Source: Phoronis australis | Lineage: Eukaryota > Phoronida > Phoronidae | DNA: 64,000 bases | NCBI GenBank assembly: GCA_002633005.1 | Contig: NMRA01000025.1 | Location: forward strand, 385,450 to 449,449 | Direction: 5' to 3' | In this document: positions 44,301-56,420 of the stretch, one piece after another | Layout: every line of letters starts with the position of its first letter | Numbering within the stretch: the first letter of the stretch is position 1 | The notes under the pieces: model-generated | What the model was told of the DNA's origin: nothing | Database searches by the model: none | What the model saw: only the letters and a program-made list of their open reading frames with translations | Position numbers and translations under genes: made by a program

Positions 44301-47300
44301 TTCATATGCCTTCATTGATGGTTGCACAGCGCTGTATATGGACGGGAGTGGTGACTTTGCTGATGTTTTCGCGGTACCCACAATATCATCCCAAAGCTAC
44401 ACAATGGGTGTGTCAGTACGACTGACAAAGAAAAACATTGGTCAATCGCTTTTTCAGGACTGGAGTGATACCCTACGTCACTTCCGGCTGTTTATTTCCA
44501 GTAACAATAGAGTTGTGATGCAAATCCAGAAAAAACATGATGTAAGATTGCTGTATGTTGCGTCATCTAAGAAAGTGAGAATCAACAAATGGTCCGACAT
44601 TGCCTTTACAAGAAATTTTGATGACGGGAACTTTGCCTTGTACTTAAATTCGGTGCTAGTGGGGAATGGAACATCGGGAGCGATGAAGAGTCACGTGCCA
44701 AACAACCATACGTCGTGGCAGATTGGTTACAAAAAACTTCCCATGGAGAGTTTCTTACATGGTTACATCCGTAATGTCTTTGTTACTTACGGGGTTTTGT
44801 CAGTGCCGGAAATCCGGGACTTAATGCAACCACCTCCGGTCAAATCGACGACAATGTTCCTGAAACTGGACGGCACAGAACCTGAGCACGCACAATATTC
44901 CATCGAGTAAGTAGACACAGACAGAGGTGATAGAAAGCATGTTTTCCGCAAAATGGACAAAAGTTTCACATTTTTCCGTGAAATCGTCACTTTATCGTAA
45001 ACTTCGAAAAATAGCTTTCAAGAGAACAAAACTAGCTCGACGAATTTCACTAAATTGTTAAAACACAGTTTTTGCGAAAGTGAAAGAAAAAATCTCGTAA
45101 AACGAGTGTGAAAATCTCAAGTCGCAGTAAAGTTTACTTAGGTTCTAATTTGTAACCACGTCATCTTTGGCTGAGTTATAACAAAATGTTTAATTTACTC
45201 CCCAGGTATTTGTTTTTATTTTGAAAAAAATAATCGAGGATAATTTCCACTTTCAAATGGTTTTGTTTTGAATAACAAAGTGGTCGCGTGCATTAATCAA
45301 CGTTCAAATGTTTCTTTTGAAACACTTTGATCTGACATTACTCCGCTCTATCTATTGGTGTGAAACATAGGGTTGGTAAAGAAATGGAAGAATGTGTTTA
45401 ACTATAAAACTCAAATTCGAAACTGCACAAGTCGGATACCACAACAAAGATGCGTCGGCTCCGTTTTGCATATACTTGCGTTGTGCAGTATTCACATGTA
45501 ACTACTTACAATGTGTTCTGGGCAGGGGCATGTTTTATTAAAATTCGTAAATTAACGGCACGTTACGACGTTTTTACAGAGTACAAATGGAGTCGTGTGC
45601 CAAAGCTTACAACTGGTCGAAAGACTCTGTTTAAATTTTGTGCAAAATGTCGTGAACTTATGACACTTAGTGAGTCAATTCTCATTTCGTCAGCTGCTCA
45701 TACAGTGCAGGTCCACCTGCACGTGTAGTTCCCACGCAGTCCAAGGCAGTAAAGATACGACATGATCTTGTCAATTTCCCAAAATTTCTTTAAACCTGCA
45801 CGCCCATATGCTGCCGTAGCAGTAATTCCAAATTTTCATTATTTTTCTAAAATGAAAAATTTCAACAAAATCTCGAAAAAACAAACCCAAGTTTATTACC
45901 ATTTCTACTGTTTATAATCACCTCGATAAAAGGTTTGATGATTGTACCGGCACCATCAGCAAGCCACTCCCAACTTCACTGTGATTCACCATGTCAAGGG
46001 ATGCCAATGAAACGGAACAGTGAGCTTTCATGCATGAGTTTACAAAAAAATGATGATCTGTTAGTCTCAGTTGCGAGATCTCGACTCACCCTATGCCTGT
46101 TGAACGGGCAGTTTTACCACAGTTGATGATGTGGTCAGAATAATTTTAAGCATACTGTTCTGTGTGCCTTATCGTGGCCCCACCTGCACAATGACAAAGT
46201 TTTGCGATATTAAGGTACGCTGTGAAAATCGTGTTTTTTCAAGAAATGACAATCAGCTATGTTCAAAGCTCCCTTACTGTTACTAACTTGTCTCTAGGCA
46301 GAGTTGTTCTTGTGCATTTTAAAGTTTCGCTGAGGGCGCATTCGGTATAGTTATCTGGCTTGTAATCTATTTAGATGGATCGGCAGAAGTTCTATAATCG
46401 CCCACGATGGTAAAAAAGTGGCGACTTTCGACGGTGTCAATGATACTCTGAAAGTAACGAACAACATACAGGTTACAGAATCAAGCTTTACTATGGGTAT
46501 CGTCGTCTATATGATAGGCAACATGCAGAAAGACCGCATTCTTCTGGCAGACGCTGAAGTAATTGCAACCAGTATTAATACAGACAATAAGTTCTGTGTG
46601 AAACTTCGTTCGTCGTCTGGCGACTGTAAGTAAAATGAACTGAAGATGTACGTTATGTAGACAAATGAAACTCACGGTCACGCGAAGTATTATCAACCAT
46701 TACAAGCAAAGCGCGATTAGTTTTTCACGCGAGTTCCTTGGGACTACGAAAAAGCCCTGCTTTGCGATAAATTATGTAGTGATATTCTCCCGTGTGATTC
46801 GAAGCACAACCAAGCACCACTCCATCACCCCTACCTATTTTCACCTCCACGCCCACCCTCACCAGCACGTTTAGGAATAACGCTGGCATGAAAACCACGA
46901 AAGTGAACCAGGTTCTCACTATCACCGTCATTATCTCTTAAACGGCAACTGCCACTGCATGTGCAATCTTCACCACCGCTAACCCGAATGTGGTGCTATA
47001 AACTTTTGCTGCAAATCGAGGCTGTGCGATTTGAGAACGAAGGGTCAGTGTCTTGTTCCGTGTTTGCAGACACCTTCTAAGGGGCAATTTACTGCTGTAA
47101 AGATGTTGAATTCTTAAACAAAGCACTTGGGAGTTTTAAATTCTAAAAAGCGCTTCCGTTCATGAATTGTTGCCGAATGAAAAGACAAAGAGTACATGCA
47201 ACCAAATAAAGTCTGAAGCGCTTTCTTGAGTCAGTAATGGTTTCAATAATCTGGTTGGTAACATTAGGGAATAGCTTGAGACCCGCTTAATGAAGGGAAA

Positions 47301-47942
47301 CATCTTCATTCGACTGTCGTTTTTCTCCAGCTAAACGGGGCGCAATGCAGCTTTAATTATCTGAACTTATGTATGAAAATATAACGCCGCGTCATTTTAC
47401 AAGCGCGTCATGCGGCATAAAATTTGAATTCATACATCTCTTTTCACGGGAGTCATAACTTTTTCATGAGTTCTTGGATGGCTTTCGTTGGTAACAACTT
47501 ACGGCAAACCCACATGTATCTTCAAGACTCAAAAGATAAGTCGAGCGCCCCCTAGGTCATCTCTAGGCATTTATTTACATTTCACGAAAAACGTCGCTCT
47601 AGTCGGCTAGTGTTGGCTTACGTAGTAAATGATCTATGTGTTTTGTTTGTAGATCACTTTAACACTCAGTGCAGTAACGAAACTCTACACGAAAACGTTT
47701 GGTACCAGCTAGCTTGGACTTGGGATTACCCGACGAAGACTAGCAATCTGTACGTAAATGGTTCTTTGGTTTCAACGGAGGTGTCTACAATCAACGAAGG
47801 CATTGCCTCAAACAAGTCGCCATGGAATATTGCTGGAAGTATCAGTAATAGAGAACAGTACTTTAAAGGTTTCCTCAAGAATCTGTTTTTTACCTTGGAA
47901 ATAATTACGCCCGAGGAGTCTACAATTCTTCTTTCCCAATAA
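40730..47942 (+). CDS. Multi-LamG extracellular protein, 5' partial
   Basis: Four exons, 40730-41353, 44286-44906, 46375-46625 and 47653-47942, join with consistent phases and end at TAA 47940-47942. They encode three laminin-G/concanavalin-like domains of about 200 residues; the first two are single-exon copies sharing FIDGC-x-ALY-x-DGSGD, SYT-x-G, HGYIRNVFV-x-YGVLS and TTMFLKLDG. Such domains bind glycans or proteins outside the cell. The 5' part is not resolved; the PAN exon at 28875 could belong to it but its phase does not fit directly. Confidence 0.78.
41674..42943. repeat. Repeat unit with 431-433-bp monomers and CTCTGCGCG ends
   Basis: A 52-bp direct repeat (41674, 41726) carries the hairpin ACTCTGCGCGTGTAAGCGCAG, then a (TTATTC)n patch at about 41785. 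Monomers starting TGCACCGGA at 41921, 42352 and 42785 (periods 431 and 433) contain GGTCATTTGGTGCA and GTCATTAGGTGCATTTTTC motifs; the third is cut at about 42900. ACGCGCAGAGTCCGTTATT at about 42925 mirrors the start. It lies in the LamG gene's first visible intron. Confidence 0.75.
43255..43745 (+). repeat. CTAGTGGC-box dispersed repeat, copy C
   Basis: Boxes CCACCTAGAGACCATTC, CCACCTAGTGGCCATTC and CCCCTAGTGGCATTTTT occur with AGTCTGTTTTTGGC-like spacers, as in copies A, B and D. This copy lacks the TTTTTATGCACCCAC head. Confidence 0.68.
44286..44906 (+). CDS. LamG exon 2
   Basis: Acceptor TTGTCTAG (AG at 44284-44285), chosen over a later TTACAG because it keeps the frame and gives LQGNTSYAFIDGC, matching LQADANYTFIDGC of exon 1. 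Donor GTAAGT at 44907. It is 621 nt, phase 2 at both ends, and a clear duplicate of exon 1. Confidence 0.83.
44907..46374. other. LamG-gene intron; nothing else recognised
   Basis: This is the intron between LamG exon 2 and the third domain. No repeat structure or coding motif was supported. Confidence 0.55.
46375..46625 (+). CDS. LamG domain 3, first half
   Basis: Acceptor CTATTTAG (AG at 46373-46374), donor GTAAGT at 46626. It encodes VATFDGVNDTLKVTNNIQV and SSFTMGIVVYMIGN, the N-terminal strands of a LamG fold. The start fits the phase-2 end of exon 2 and the end is phase 1. This third domain is diverged from the first two. Confidence 0.72.
47653..47942 (+). CDS. LamG domain 3, second half and stop
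   Basis: Acceptor GTTTGTAG (AG at 47651-47652). In phase with the previous exon it encodes WYQLAWTWDYPTKTSNLYV, NGSLV and FKGFLKNLFFTLEIIT, then stops with TAA at 47940. The WYQLAW...LYVNG pattern is typical of LamG/pentraxin-like folds. There is no membrane segment or anchor after it, so the product is probably secreted. Confidence 0.75.
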
Positions 47943-49083
47943 TTCACAGCTGAATCAAACTTTTAACGTTCACCAGACACAGTAATGAGAAACGCTGTTG
48001 TGACATGTATTGTCGAAGTCAACCCATATTGTAGCTTGGATTACAATATGCATACATGCTACGTGCGACAATTCATGCTGTCACTATCTACAAATATTGT
48101 TGCCGTAGTCTAGGTGCCAAAAAGTTGACTTTGCAATGTTGTTTACTGTAAAGTTTTCTTTTGGAAATTTATTATTCGTTGCTAGGAGAACAAAATTAAC
48201 TTGGTTGCACTATGTGCAACTTTGAGCATTTTTTATAATTCAAGATGGCGGCATCTTGAATTTCGCCTAATTTCCACACTCTGAACATGAAACCCTGTAG
48301 GATCCTGCAATTTATGGTTTCTAATGTTTTTTGGGACGGAGAGTCCATTTTTGATATTGTTTATGGATGCAAGGTCAAAGTCAAGGTCAAATGAAACAAG
48401 GAAAATTCATCTCTTTTGCGCAACGAAATGTTAAATTTATGGGTAATGCGGAATTATCATTTCTGTGATTCTATTATATAAAGAATAAGGGATAGCTAAA
48501 TACTGAAGTAAGATATTCTCCCAACATCTCAATAACTAGTATAAAATATTGTTGTACCAGACCTAGGCATGCCGCTTAGGAAGTCCTTCGCACTGATCAC
48601 CTTGGACCATCTTTATGCTTTATTAGTTGATACAGGGCTAAATATCTAGGGACTTGACTCAGGCGACCATAAGTTTGCCCCGAGTGACTCGAGAACACAA
48701 CCTTTCGTAGAGGAAGGACACTAAGCCACACTTCCTCCTCATATAGTGAATAGAGGTATGTGTATAGATTACGCGTAATCCGTGCAGGTTACATATACGT
48801 AAACTAGGATGGGCACTGTTACTAATCCAGGGAAAACTCATAAACTATTACTTGTGGAACTTATTATAAAAAATAAAGTTCCCAACTTTGCAAAGCCGCC
48901 TGTCTTCTTCTACTCAGGATTGATGACTAACTGGTTCTCGAGAAAATTTCACCACCCCATGCGTCGATGTTCATGGAGAACAGTTTCAAGGTTACTGGAC
49001 CACGAGTCAGTGACTGCGATAAGTTCAATTTGACTCCTCCGTGTCTACTCAGAGGAGGGTTATTGGCGTCTCTGACAGCTCGT

Positions 49084-50170
49084 TCAAACCAAGAACGTTT
49101 CTTTGCCCAGTACCCTCACGTCTTGTGACCTCTCATGTTGGCGGCACTTGTCCGAAATACTACCATTCCACTTGTCCATTTGAGTCTTGACGTCTACTGG
49201 CATATTAGACGTCCCATAAATCAAGAGTTCGGAGACGTCAGTGTTGTCACAAGTGATTATGATGATGTGGGTGCCTTCTTCCATCACTTTCAACATTTAC
49301 CAATACAACGTCTGCTTCACGATGTGTAATTACACAGTGGCTCTCCTTGACTCACTCGATGTTGGAACAGAAGGGAATAGCTTCATGCACATAAAAGGTT
49401 GTTTAACATAGCGTTTTTAATTATAGAATAGTTTAGCGGCAAAAGGGATGTTTAGGAACAGGGGTTAGCATGAGTTCCTCAACTTTTCCTCATGTTATCG
49501 CCTCATGGTCCTTTGTGTAGGCATCTTCGAGGTCATATTTTTCAGCAAAGCGAATAATTGTTTCACAAACGAGAGGATAGGTGGCTAGTAGAGTGTCGGG
49601 GCTTTACCCAAATCTCCAACCAACACCACCTTCGGAGCAGAATTATCTGGGGCATAATGCGATCGAAGAGATTTGACCAAAATGACTTTGTCACCCTTCC
49701 TCAGACTGCCGTATTTGCCGATCTGGGCTATAGGGAGTGGACTCAATAAGTACATACTGAAAGATATCAGCTATTTTAATGTTACAGTGCTGTCTTACGA
49801 CAAACAGGCAACGGAACAGCGTCTCAATACCATGTCCTTCCCTCGACAGTACAGACTTCTTCAGCAATTCCAGCATTTTGACTTTTTTCTTAATTGCTTT
49901 GTAACATTCACTGCTTACCAAAACTAAAAATCTGACTGCTCTGTTCATGCCCAGTGGTCAGCCTGTATTTCTGGAATTTACTCGGCGATTGCAGAAGTTA
50001 TGGTAATATGACAGCTGGTCAGTGAACGGGTGTTTGTACTTCTCTATCTCCTCTGCAATCTTTCTCTAGTCATCCTCCTCCAGGTCCGCTACTCCCTTCT
50101 TGTACTTAGTCTTTTTCCTGTCGTCCACTACGTGACTTTTGCTCTTCACCACCTTCATTCCACATAACTT
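49084..50170 (-). pseudogene. Broken protein gene in the TIR element
   Basis: Reading the minus strand: KSKSHVVDDRKKTKYKKG and EEIEKYKHPFTDQLSYYHN near 50170-50000; YVLIESTPYSPDRQIRQSEE near 49760-49695 continuing in another frame with APDNSAPKVVLVGDLG; HREADVVLVN near 49330; then LKVMEEGTHIIIITCDNTDV and LLIYG. The EAD...DTDV-like pattern recalls uncharacterised repeated invertebrate proteins with a nuclease-like acidic motif. Frames shift several times. The function is not known. Confidence 0.4.
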
Positions 50171-51184
50171 ATGTTCTCCATGGTAGGATCAAGGTGCGCA
50201 CACCCACTGAAACTCTTTAACCACATGACCACTTAATTGGTCGGCTCTCATTAAAATACTCCTTATAACCCCAGAAACTTTTACTCCTTTGATATACGGT
50301 AAGCCTGTTCTTAGAATAGGTCAACAGGTACTACAGTCTTGTCATCCACGTGTGCAGCTTCGAGTGGAACTTTTTGACTTTATTGGACAGGTGTTCTACC
50401 CACAGCAAACTTCAAAATAAACTTCGAAAGAACTCTGTCACGCTGCTAAACTTGGTATAAACTTCTTGCCAGAAATGTTTGGCACCTTAGTTGAATGCTT
50501 ATCGCACTTTTGTCGAAGTTTTCTCGTAGTTTAGGTTGACGTTATTGCGCTTAGTCGTTTATTGTTTATTTATGAATGAAGTTACGTGCAAATTGTGAAA
50601 GTTAAGACAACGTACATGGAGGCGCTATTGTATTCTAGGCCAAAATAATTTCCACGTCGTTTCATTTATTTTGAAGACTGCTACACCAGCGCACAATTAT
50701 GGTGACCTGCTACGAAGAAACAAGTCTCCTTAAGACAGGGTCGTTGAAGGACCATCTTTAGGTAAACCACCAGCTCTTCATAAGACGTGGCCCCATTTGA
50801 GTAGACATGGAGTTACATCATGGCTGTGATAAGATTGTAAACCTACAGAGCATCGGTTCTAACCCTACCGTTGACCACGGGAGTGTAACAGGTTAATACT
50901 CCGATGGCCCATGCCACCACTCCGAAAAAAACAGCTACTTCGAACGTCGTGTACTAAGAAAAAACACCGTTACTACGACTTTTTACTCGATCTTCCTAAG
51001 TTTTCTCAAAATTTCACTAATGGTTTATTAATTTGTTACTAACTAACAAAATACCCAAACAAAAATAAATTTGGACATTGAAGTCCAATGACATTTCTGC
51101 CATTATTACTGTCTTTGTAGTTAACAACTCTTGTATCATATCTTCTTTGAAGTTCACTTGATCGAGAGAAAATGTATCATATTA

Positions 51185-51436
51185 CATGCGCGCACCCAAG
51201 GGGGTGGCTCGGAGAGCTCGAACGAGCCCCCCATTTGGCGAAGTGGGCAAAAACGTTCGCCTCAAAACCACAAAAAATCTGAGAAAACGAGACAAAAGTC
51301 CACTAAAAAGGCGCGAATGCACAATTCATGGCCCAGAACGTGATATCCCGTTTTTAGTCCCATGTTTTTTTGTTTGTAAAAGGTCCATATTGCCAAAAAT
51401 TCGAGCACTCCATATTTTAGACTGGGTGCGCGCATG
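51185..51436. mobile_element. 252-bp MITE with TATTA target duplication
   Basis: The ends are CATGCGCGCACCCA and its inverted form TGGGTGCGCGCATG, perfect over 14 bp. TATTA directly flanks both sides (51180-51184 and 51437-51441). It is nested in the larger element 48184-51591 and related to the partial copy at 39938. Confidence 0.85.
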
Positions 51437-51591
51437 TATTAGGTTATAAAATAAAACAAATGCGTTCAATGTATTACAGAACTCTGTTAGTCATCAAGTT
51501 GAAAAAGCCAAAATTGGTGGAATCCGCCATCTTCAATTGTAAAAAATGCTCAAAGTTGCACTAAGCGCAACCAAGCTAATTTTGTTCTCCT

Positions 51592-54500
51592 GATCATATT
51601 TAATATATTTCAACAAAAAACTATACAGTAATCAACATTGCAGCGTTCACTATGGGAGCTACTGGGCTGGCAACTAGACTACAGTCCAAATCCACGTGTT
51701 GGAACGTGCGACCGTAGTATGCACATATGTGTTGCGGTGAACACCGTCACGTATTGTGCACCACAGTTAATTGGTAGCCTTATTACCAGATTTTTTGACA
51801 CACTGGCGGATCCAGAGTTAAAGGCGAGCCCATGGAATTCTAAGGATTCTCAAAACGGAATTGTAGCGATTAGAACGGGGGAAGGTCCGGGAGGGAATTG
51901 GTGATGATGATAATCACGCCTCGTTGGTTGGGTCGTTGATTTTCCAAACAGGAACGTTGGGAATTCTAAAGACGTGCTTTACTCTTTACAGATTTCAATA
52001 GCACCCTATAACTAAACTCCAAATCCGCATTCTGACCCTCTCTTTCAACTACCCTGAGAGCTAGTCCCTAGTCGAAGTTTGGATGTGTCCATGCCTTCAC
52101 TCACAGTCTCGTATCCCAACATGCACAAAGCCATGCAGTTTCACTAAAGGTAGAATGATGCTTTAAGGGAGGCGATAATATGTGCCATCATTATGTGATA
52201 AAATATATTGTTGCTCTTCGAATAGTCTTCCGCGCGAAAATATGCGTTAAGTGCCACAATATGTGTAAGAAAAACGTTGTGTAATTGATGTTTGTGTAAA
52301 ATATACGTACATGTATGTTGAGGCTAGTTTGCAGTTGAACAAGAGACGAGAGCATGGTCGCAAATGGATATTTTGAGTAAGAACGAACAGACACCTCGAA
52401 AGCCTGTGTGCCGACGACAACACCAACCAATGTGCATGTACACTTTGGGACATGACGATTCACCGGTGACGCTGCCTTGCCAAAAAAATTTGGGAGAGAT
52501 AAAGTTCGCTTGCTTACAATGTTAACTCCAGGATGCTTTGATTACAACGAACCTTAGTAGTTTCAGAATGTTTTAGAATGGTTCTGAGATCTTGTTTTGC
52601 AATTAGACTGAAATTAGTAGATGATTGTTGCAAACTCTACAACACTTGACATCATGTGAACGTGGAAAGAAAAAATGAAGCAGTCGACGAGTCGGGGTCC
52701 AGGAGAAAGGAGACTTGAATAGATTTCATATGACCAAATGTGACAATCTGACCAGTGAATCGGACATTGCAAAAGTCACCATGAAAGGGTGAATTTCCAA
52801 ATAAATTCCACACAAAATATTAACTTTATGGTTGGAACCATTTTAGCATCAAAACCACTAAAGGTTTCATATGCAACTGAGGTTTGTTGTTTTAAAAAGA
52901 ATACATCACAGAGACTTTTTTCTTGAAATTCAATTCCCTGTAAATAATAACTTTGCATAATTATGTTACCACAACAGTTGACTCTTCCATCGAGGCTCTC
53001 ATCAAAATGGGTCAGTTTTAATCACTGTGCCAACTCAAAAAAGGGTGAGGTTTTATCTTGCTGACTATACAAAAGAGTGTGTATAATCTTAAATTCACAG
53101 CAACAAATACCCTCCGAAACAATTGAATACTCCGTACAACTGTAGGATGGAAGTCAGAGGCACTGCTGTCAGTCATTATAAAACTATTGCTAGACTGGTT
53201 AATGTTTGTGTGTTTAGGATCATTGACTGTATCTTTATGCTCCTAATTTCTGTGCGTAGTGGTAGTGACAAGTGTGCCAGTGTATTATACATTACAATGA
53301 CAATGTCAATGTCATGAATAGCAGTATTTCAGTATGTGCTTATCTGACGTCGCAGTGACTAACGAGAAACTCGCAAGTGAGCTATTCAACCTTCACGGTA
53401 ATCACGGGAGCTTACATAACGTACATGAACATGTTAACATACGAGAGGGTGTGCTCTGAAAAGATCGAGGCAATCTCCCGTGGCCGCGACGCACTCAGCT
53501 ACTCCTTTCCCGCTATTCGGTGATATAATGTGCCTAAAATGACTGTTGTTGTGGAGGGCCTAATCAGCTAATGGCTATCTCTTCCACAAATTATTTCGTA
53601 AATAATCACATCACTTCAGAATTCAGCACAGTATACAAGATAATAACTATCATTAAATGTTTCGTATACGTTACTGGTGATGTATTCCTTGACTCGTTAG
53701 CTTTGAAATGCGGGAGTTGGACGAGAACAGAGAGCTGTAAATCCATCGACATTCCCTTACTGGAAGTCGCCATGTTGGTGAACTAATTAATTTGACCTAT
53801 TATTCAACTGACCAATAGAATGCCTTGTTTCTTGAAATCGCAACAGCCAATGATGTTCCAAGAATGCATATGGAAAAGTGCGCTGTAGCAGACCCCAACC
53901 AACCTCGAGGGTCTGTGCAGGAGACTAGTTTCTTTGACGTACGGCTACTTCCTGTGAGACTTTAAGTGGTCACGTGGTACTAGCTGATATTTTCATTAGC
54001 AACCATGATCCGATCAAATGCTTTTGATGTCCCATAGTATAAGATTACGTCATGTTTCTTCGTCTGAAAATATTTGATGTGGTTACATGTGGACAAATGT
54101 GTGGCAGGTTATCAGTAAAAAATTACATGCTAGTGTTGGCTCACGGAGTAAATGGAAGGTGAATTACTTTTGCCCCACCTTCATTTGCAGCGCCCTCATG
54201 TAGTGACAGTGACGCTGCAAATGACAACACGCTGGCAGCAGTAATCTCTTATATGCACATACCCGAGGTAGTCTTCCGATCAGAACAATTTAGGAGTCTT
54301 GAACGTTTATAACGGACAGTAGAATGGCACCCTGCTGGGCCAGAATGGCGTTGAGTGGGGCACAATCAATATTCAATGGGTCCCAATCGGCGTGGAGAAA
54401 AGGTACAAACCCAGAAATCAACTTCAGCTTCTTTCAAGCGTAATGCCGATCAGCTTCGCGTCCATGTTCAATGCGAGGTTTTGCAACCGGTGTAAAACCT

Positions 54501-54884
54501 TAAAGAGGAAAGACTCACTAAGAGAATTTTCGCGTAATCATAGAGTGAGGGAATGATGGGTGACAGATATTAATGTATATTTACTAGTCTTGACTGTGGT
54601 GATGATTTTGATTGGTTTTTGCCCATTGATCTGAACTTTGAACTACAAAAATTACATAAAAGAGAATGTTATAGATGGTGCTACATTTTATATAAAACAG
54701 TTTACGAAACAGAACTTTAAATATTTCTCGTTTCAAACGTTCTTTCATTGCTCAGTTTAGAATTGGCATATTACGACTTATGACAGAAGTAGGGGGATTT
54801 AAGTGTTTAACAATCGACGAGCGTACATAATCTTTGTGAAATATCTGAGTAGACGATGGATTCTATTTTTATACGTTCATATTT
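51592..54884. other. No recognised gene
   Basis: No exon or repeat structure was supported on either strand. On the minus strand near 53772 ATGGCGACTTCCA is followed by GTAAGG, a possible tiny first coding exon, but there is no downstream partner to confirm it. Confidence 0.45.
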
Positions 54885-56420
54885 ATATTTGGGTGCATAT
54901 TGCAGTCATCTGTGCCTGGGAGTCCAGCGTCCGTCGTCCGGCGTCCGCAGTTGTATCTCCTAAACCCTCACAAGATCTTGATGGCATTTAGCATATGTGT
55001 TTCTGTGAAGCTGACGACGGACGACGGCGGATTTTGGACCTCTCCAACCACCTCCTCAACTGATTTTCGTAAAATGTGACAGTTAGGCATCTATTACGTG
55101 AGATGACGCCATCCTCCCGTTTTCGGGTGGATTCGATGTACCTGGTGGCTCTTTTACTGTCTTGAGTGTGTGTTTGGGGTCCACTCTTCTATCAACCAAA
55201 CCGCTCTAGGGATGATTGAGAAAATTGTAACAGTTCTTACTGTAGAGGGATGTTGACGATGATTTTCCAGCGTCTTCGACCACTGTGGGGACTCCTGGTG
55301 GCAGCTTTGTTTGTTTTTGCGCTCAAGGCTGTATCTCCTTAACGTTCTACAGGATCTTTATTAAATTTTGCTCGTGTATTTATATGAAGTTAAGAACGGT
55401 CGACGACTTTCGGACGGATCGAACTTCCGGTGTTTCCCCTAGTCGCAATTTTATTTTTTTTACGTTTACCTCTTTATCTTCAAAGGTCCTCAAAGGATTT
55501 TCATAAAATTTAGTAGACTGGCATCTATTAGTGTGGTGACACTATCCTCCGGTTTTCGGTTTGATTCGAGGTATTTTGCGCCACCTAATGGCCATTTTTA
55601 CTGTTTTCGACTCTGTATTGGCCTCTACCCCTCTGTCAAGCAAAACCTGTTTAAGGATGGTTGTGGAAATTAGCATATATGTTTCTAATGTGATGAGGAG
55701 GGCTGACCATGATTTTCCTATGACTTCGACTACTGTGGTGCTTCCTAGTGGCAGTTGCCCATGGCTGTATCTACCAAACCTTATACAGGATCTTTATTAA
55801 ATTTAGCAAGCGTATTTATATGAAGTTGACAACAAACAACGACGACTTTCAGCCGGATCTGACAATTTCTGTGTCCCCTAGTGGCAATTTCATTTTTTCC
55901 GGTTTTCTTCTGTTTCTCTGAAGCTGCTTGACGGATTTTTATGAAGTTTGACATTGTAATGATGGATGATCCTGTTTACGGATGGATTCGTCATATTTCG
56001 CGCCATCTAGTACCCATTGTTATTGTTTTCTAGTCTGTTTCTGGCATCCGCCCCTCTGTCAACCAAACCACTCTAAGAATGATTGTGAAAATTGTCATAT
56101 GTGTTCTTGGTGAGGACCGTTGATGATGATTTTCCGACAACTTCATCAAATGTGGCGCCTCCTAGTGACAGATATGTTTTGTTTTGCGACCACATAGCCT
56201 CCAAGTGGCAATTTCATATTTTTCCGTTTTCCTGGATTTCTCAGAAGTTTTTTGACAGATTTTAATGAATTTGGTAAATAGCTTTGATGACATATAACAG
56301 TTCTCGGATGGACCTGACGCACTTTGCGCCATCTAGTGGTCATTTTTATGATATAAATAAACACGCCTAGAAGCACACCGTGTGTGCGGTGCATTCGTGG
56401 CACATTTCAACCCTCCTCAT
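54885..56420 (+). repeat. CTAGTGGC-box dispersed repeat, copy D (longest)
   Basis: This begins ATTTGGGTGCATATTGCAGT with CGTCCGTCGTCCGGCGTCC and runs through at least six box-bearing monomers (for example CACCTAATGGCCATTTTT, CCCCTAGTGGCAATTTCA, CCATCTAGTGGTCATTTTT), spaced at about 130-300 bp and alternating with TCAACCAAACCACTCTA and CAGGATCTTTATTAAATTT. The order of phrases repeats, so the family has internal tandem structure. Confidence 0.75.

Larger units (their letters stand above)
48184..51591 (-). mobile_element. DNA-transposon-like element with 70-bp inverted repeats
   Basis: The left end AGGAGAACAAAATTAACTTG continuing to GCAACTTTGAGCATTTTTTA recurs inverted at 51508-51591 with few changes. 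The interior carries broken minus-strand protein sequence (49084-50170) and a nested 252-bp MITE (51185-51436). No clear target duplication was seen. The class is unknown. Confidence 0.68.

Noticed and set aside
53760-53775. Tiny first exon MATSS followed by GTAAGG on the minus strand
   Set aside because: No supporting downstream exon or family; too short to claim.
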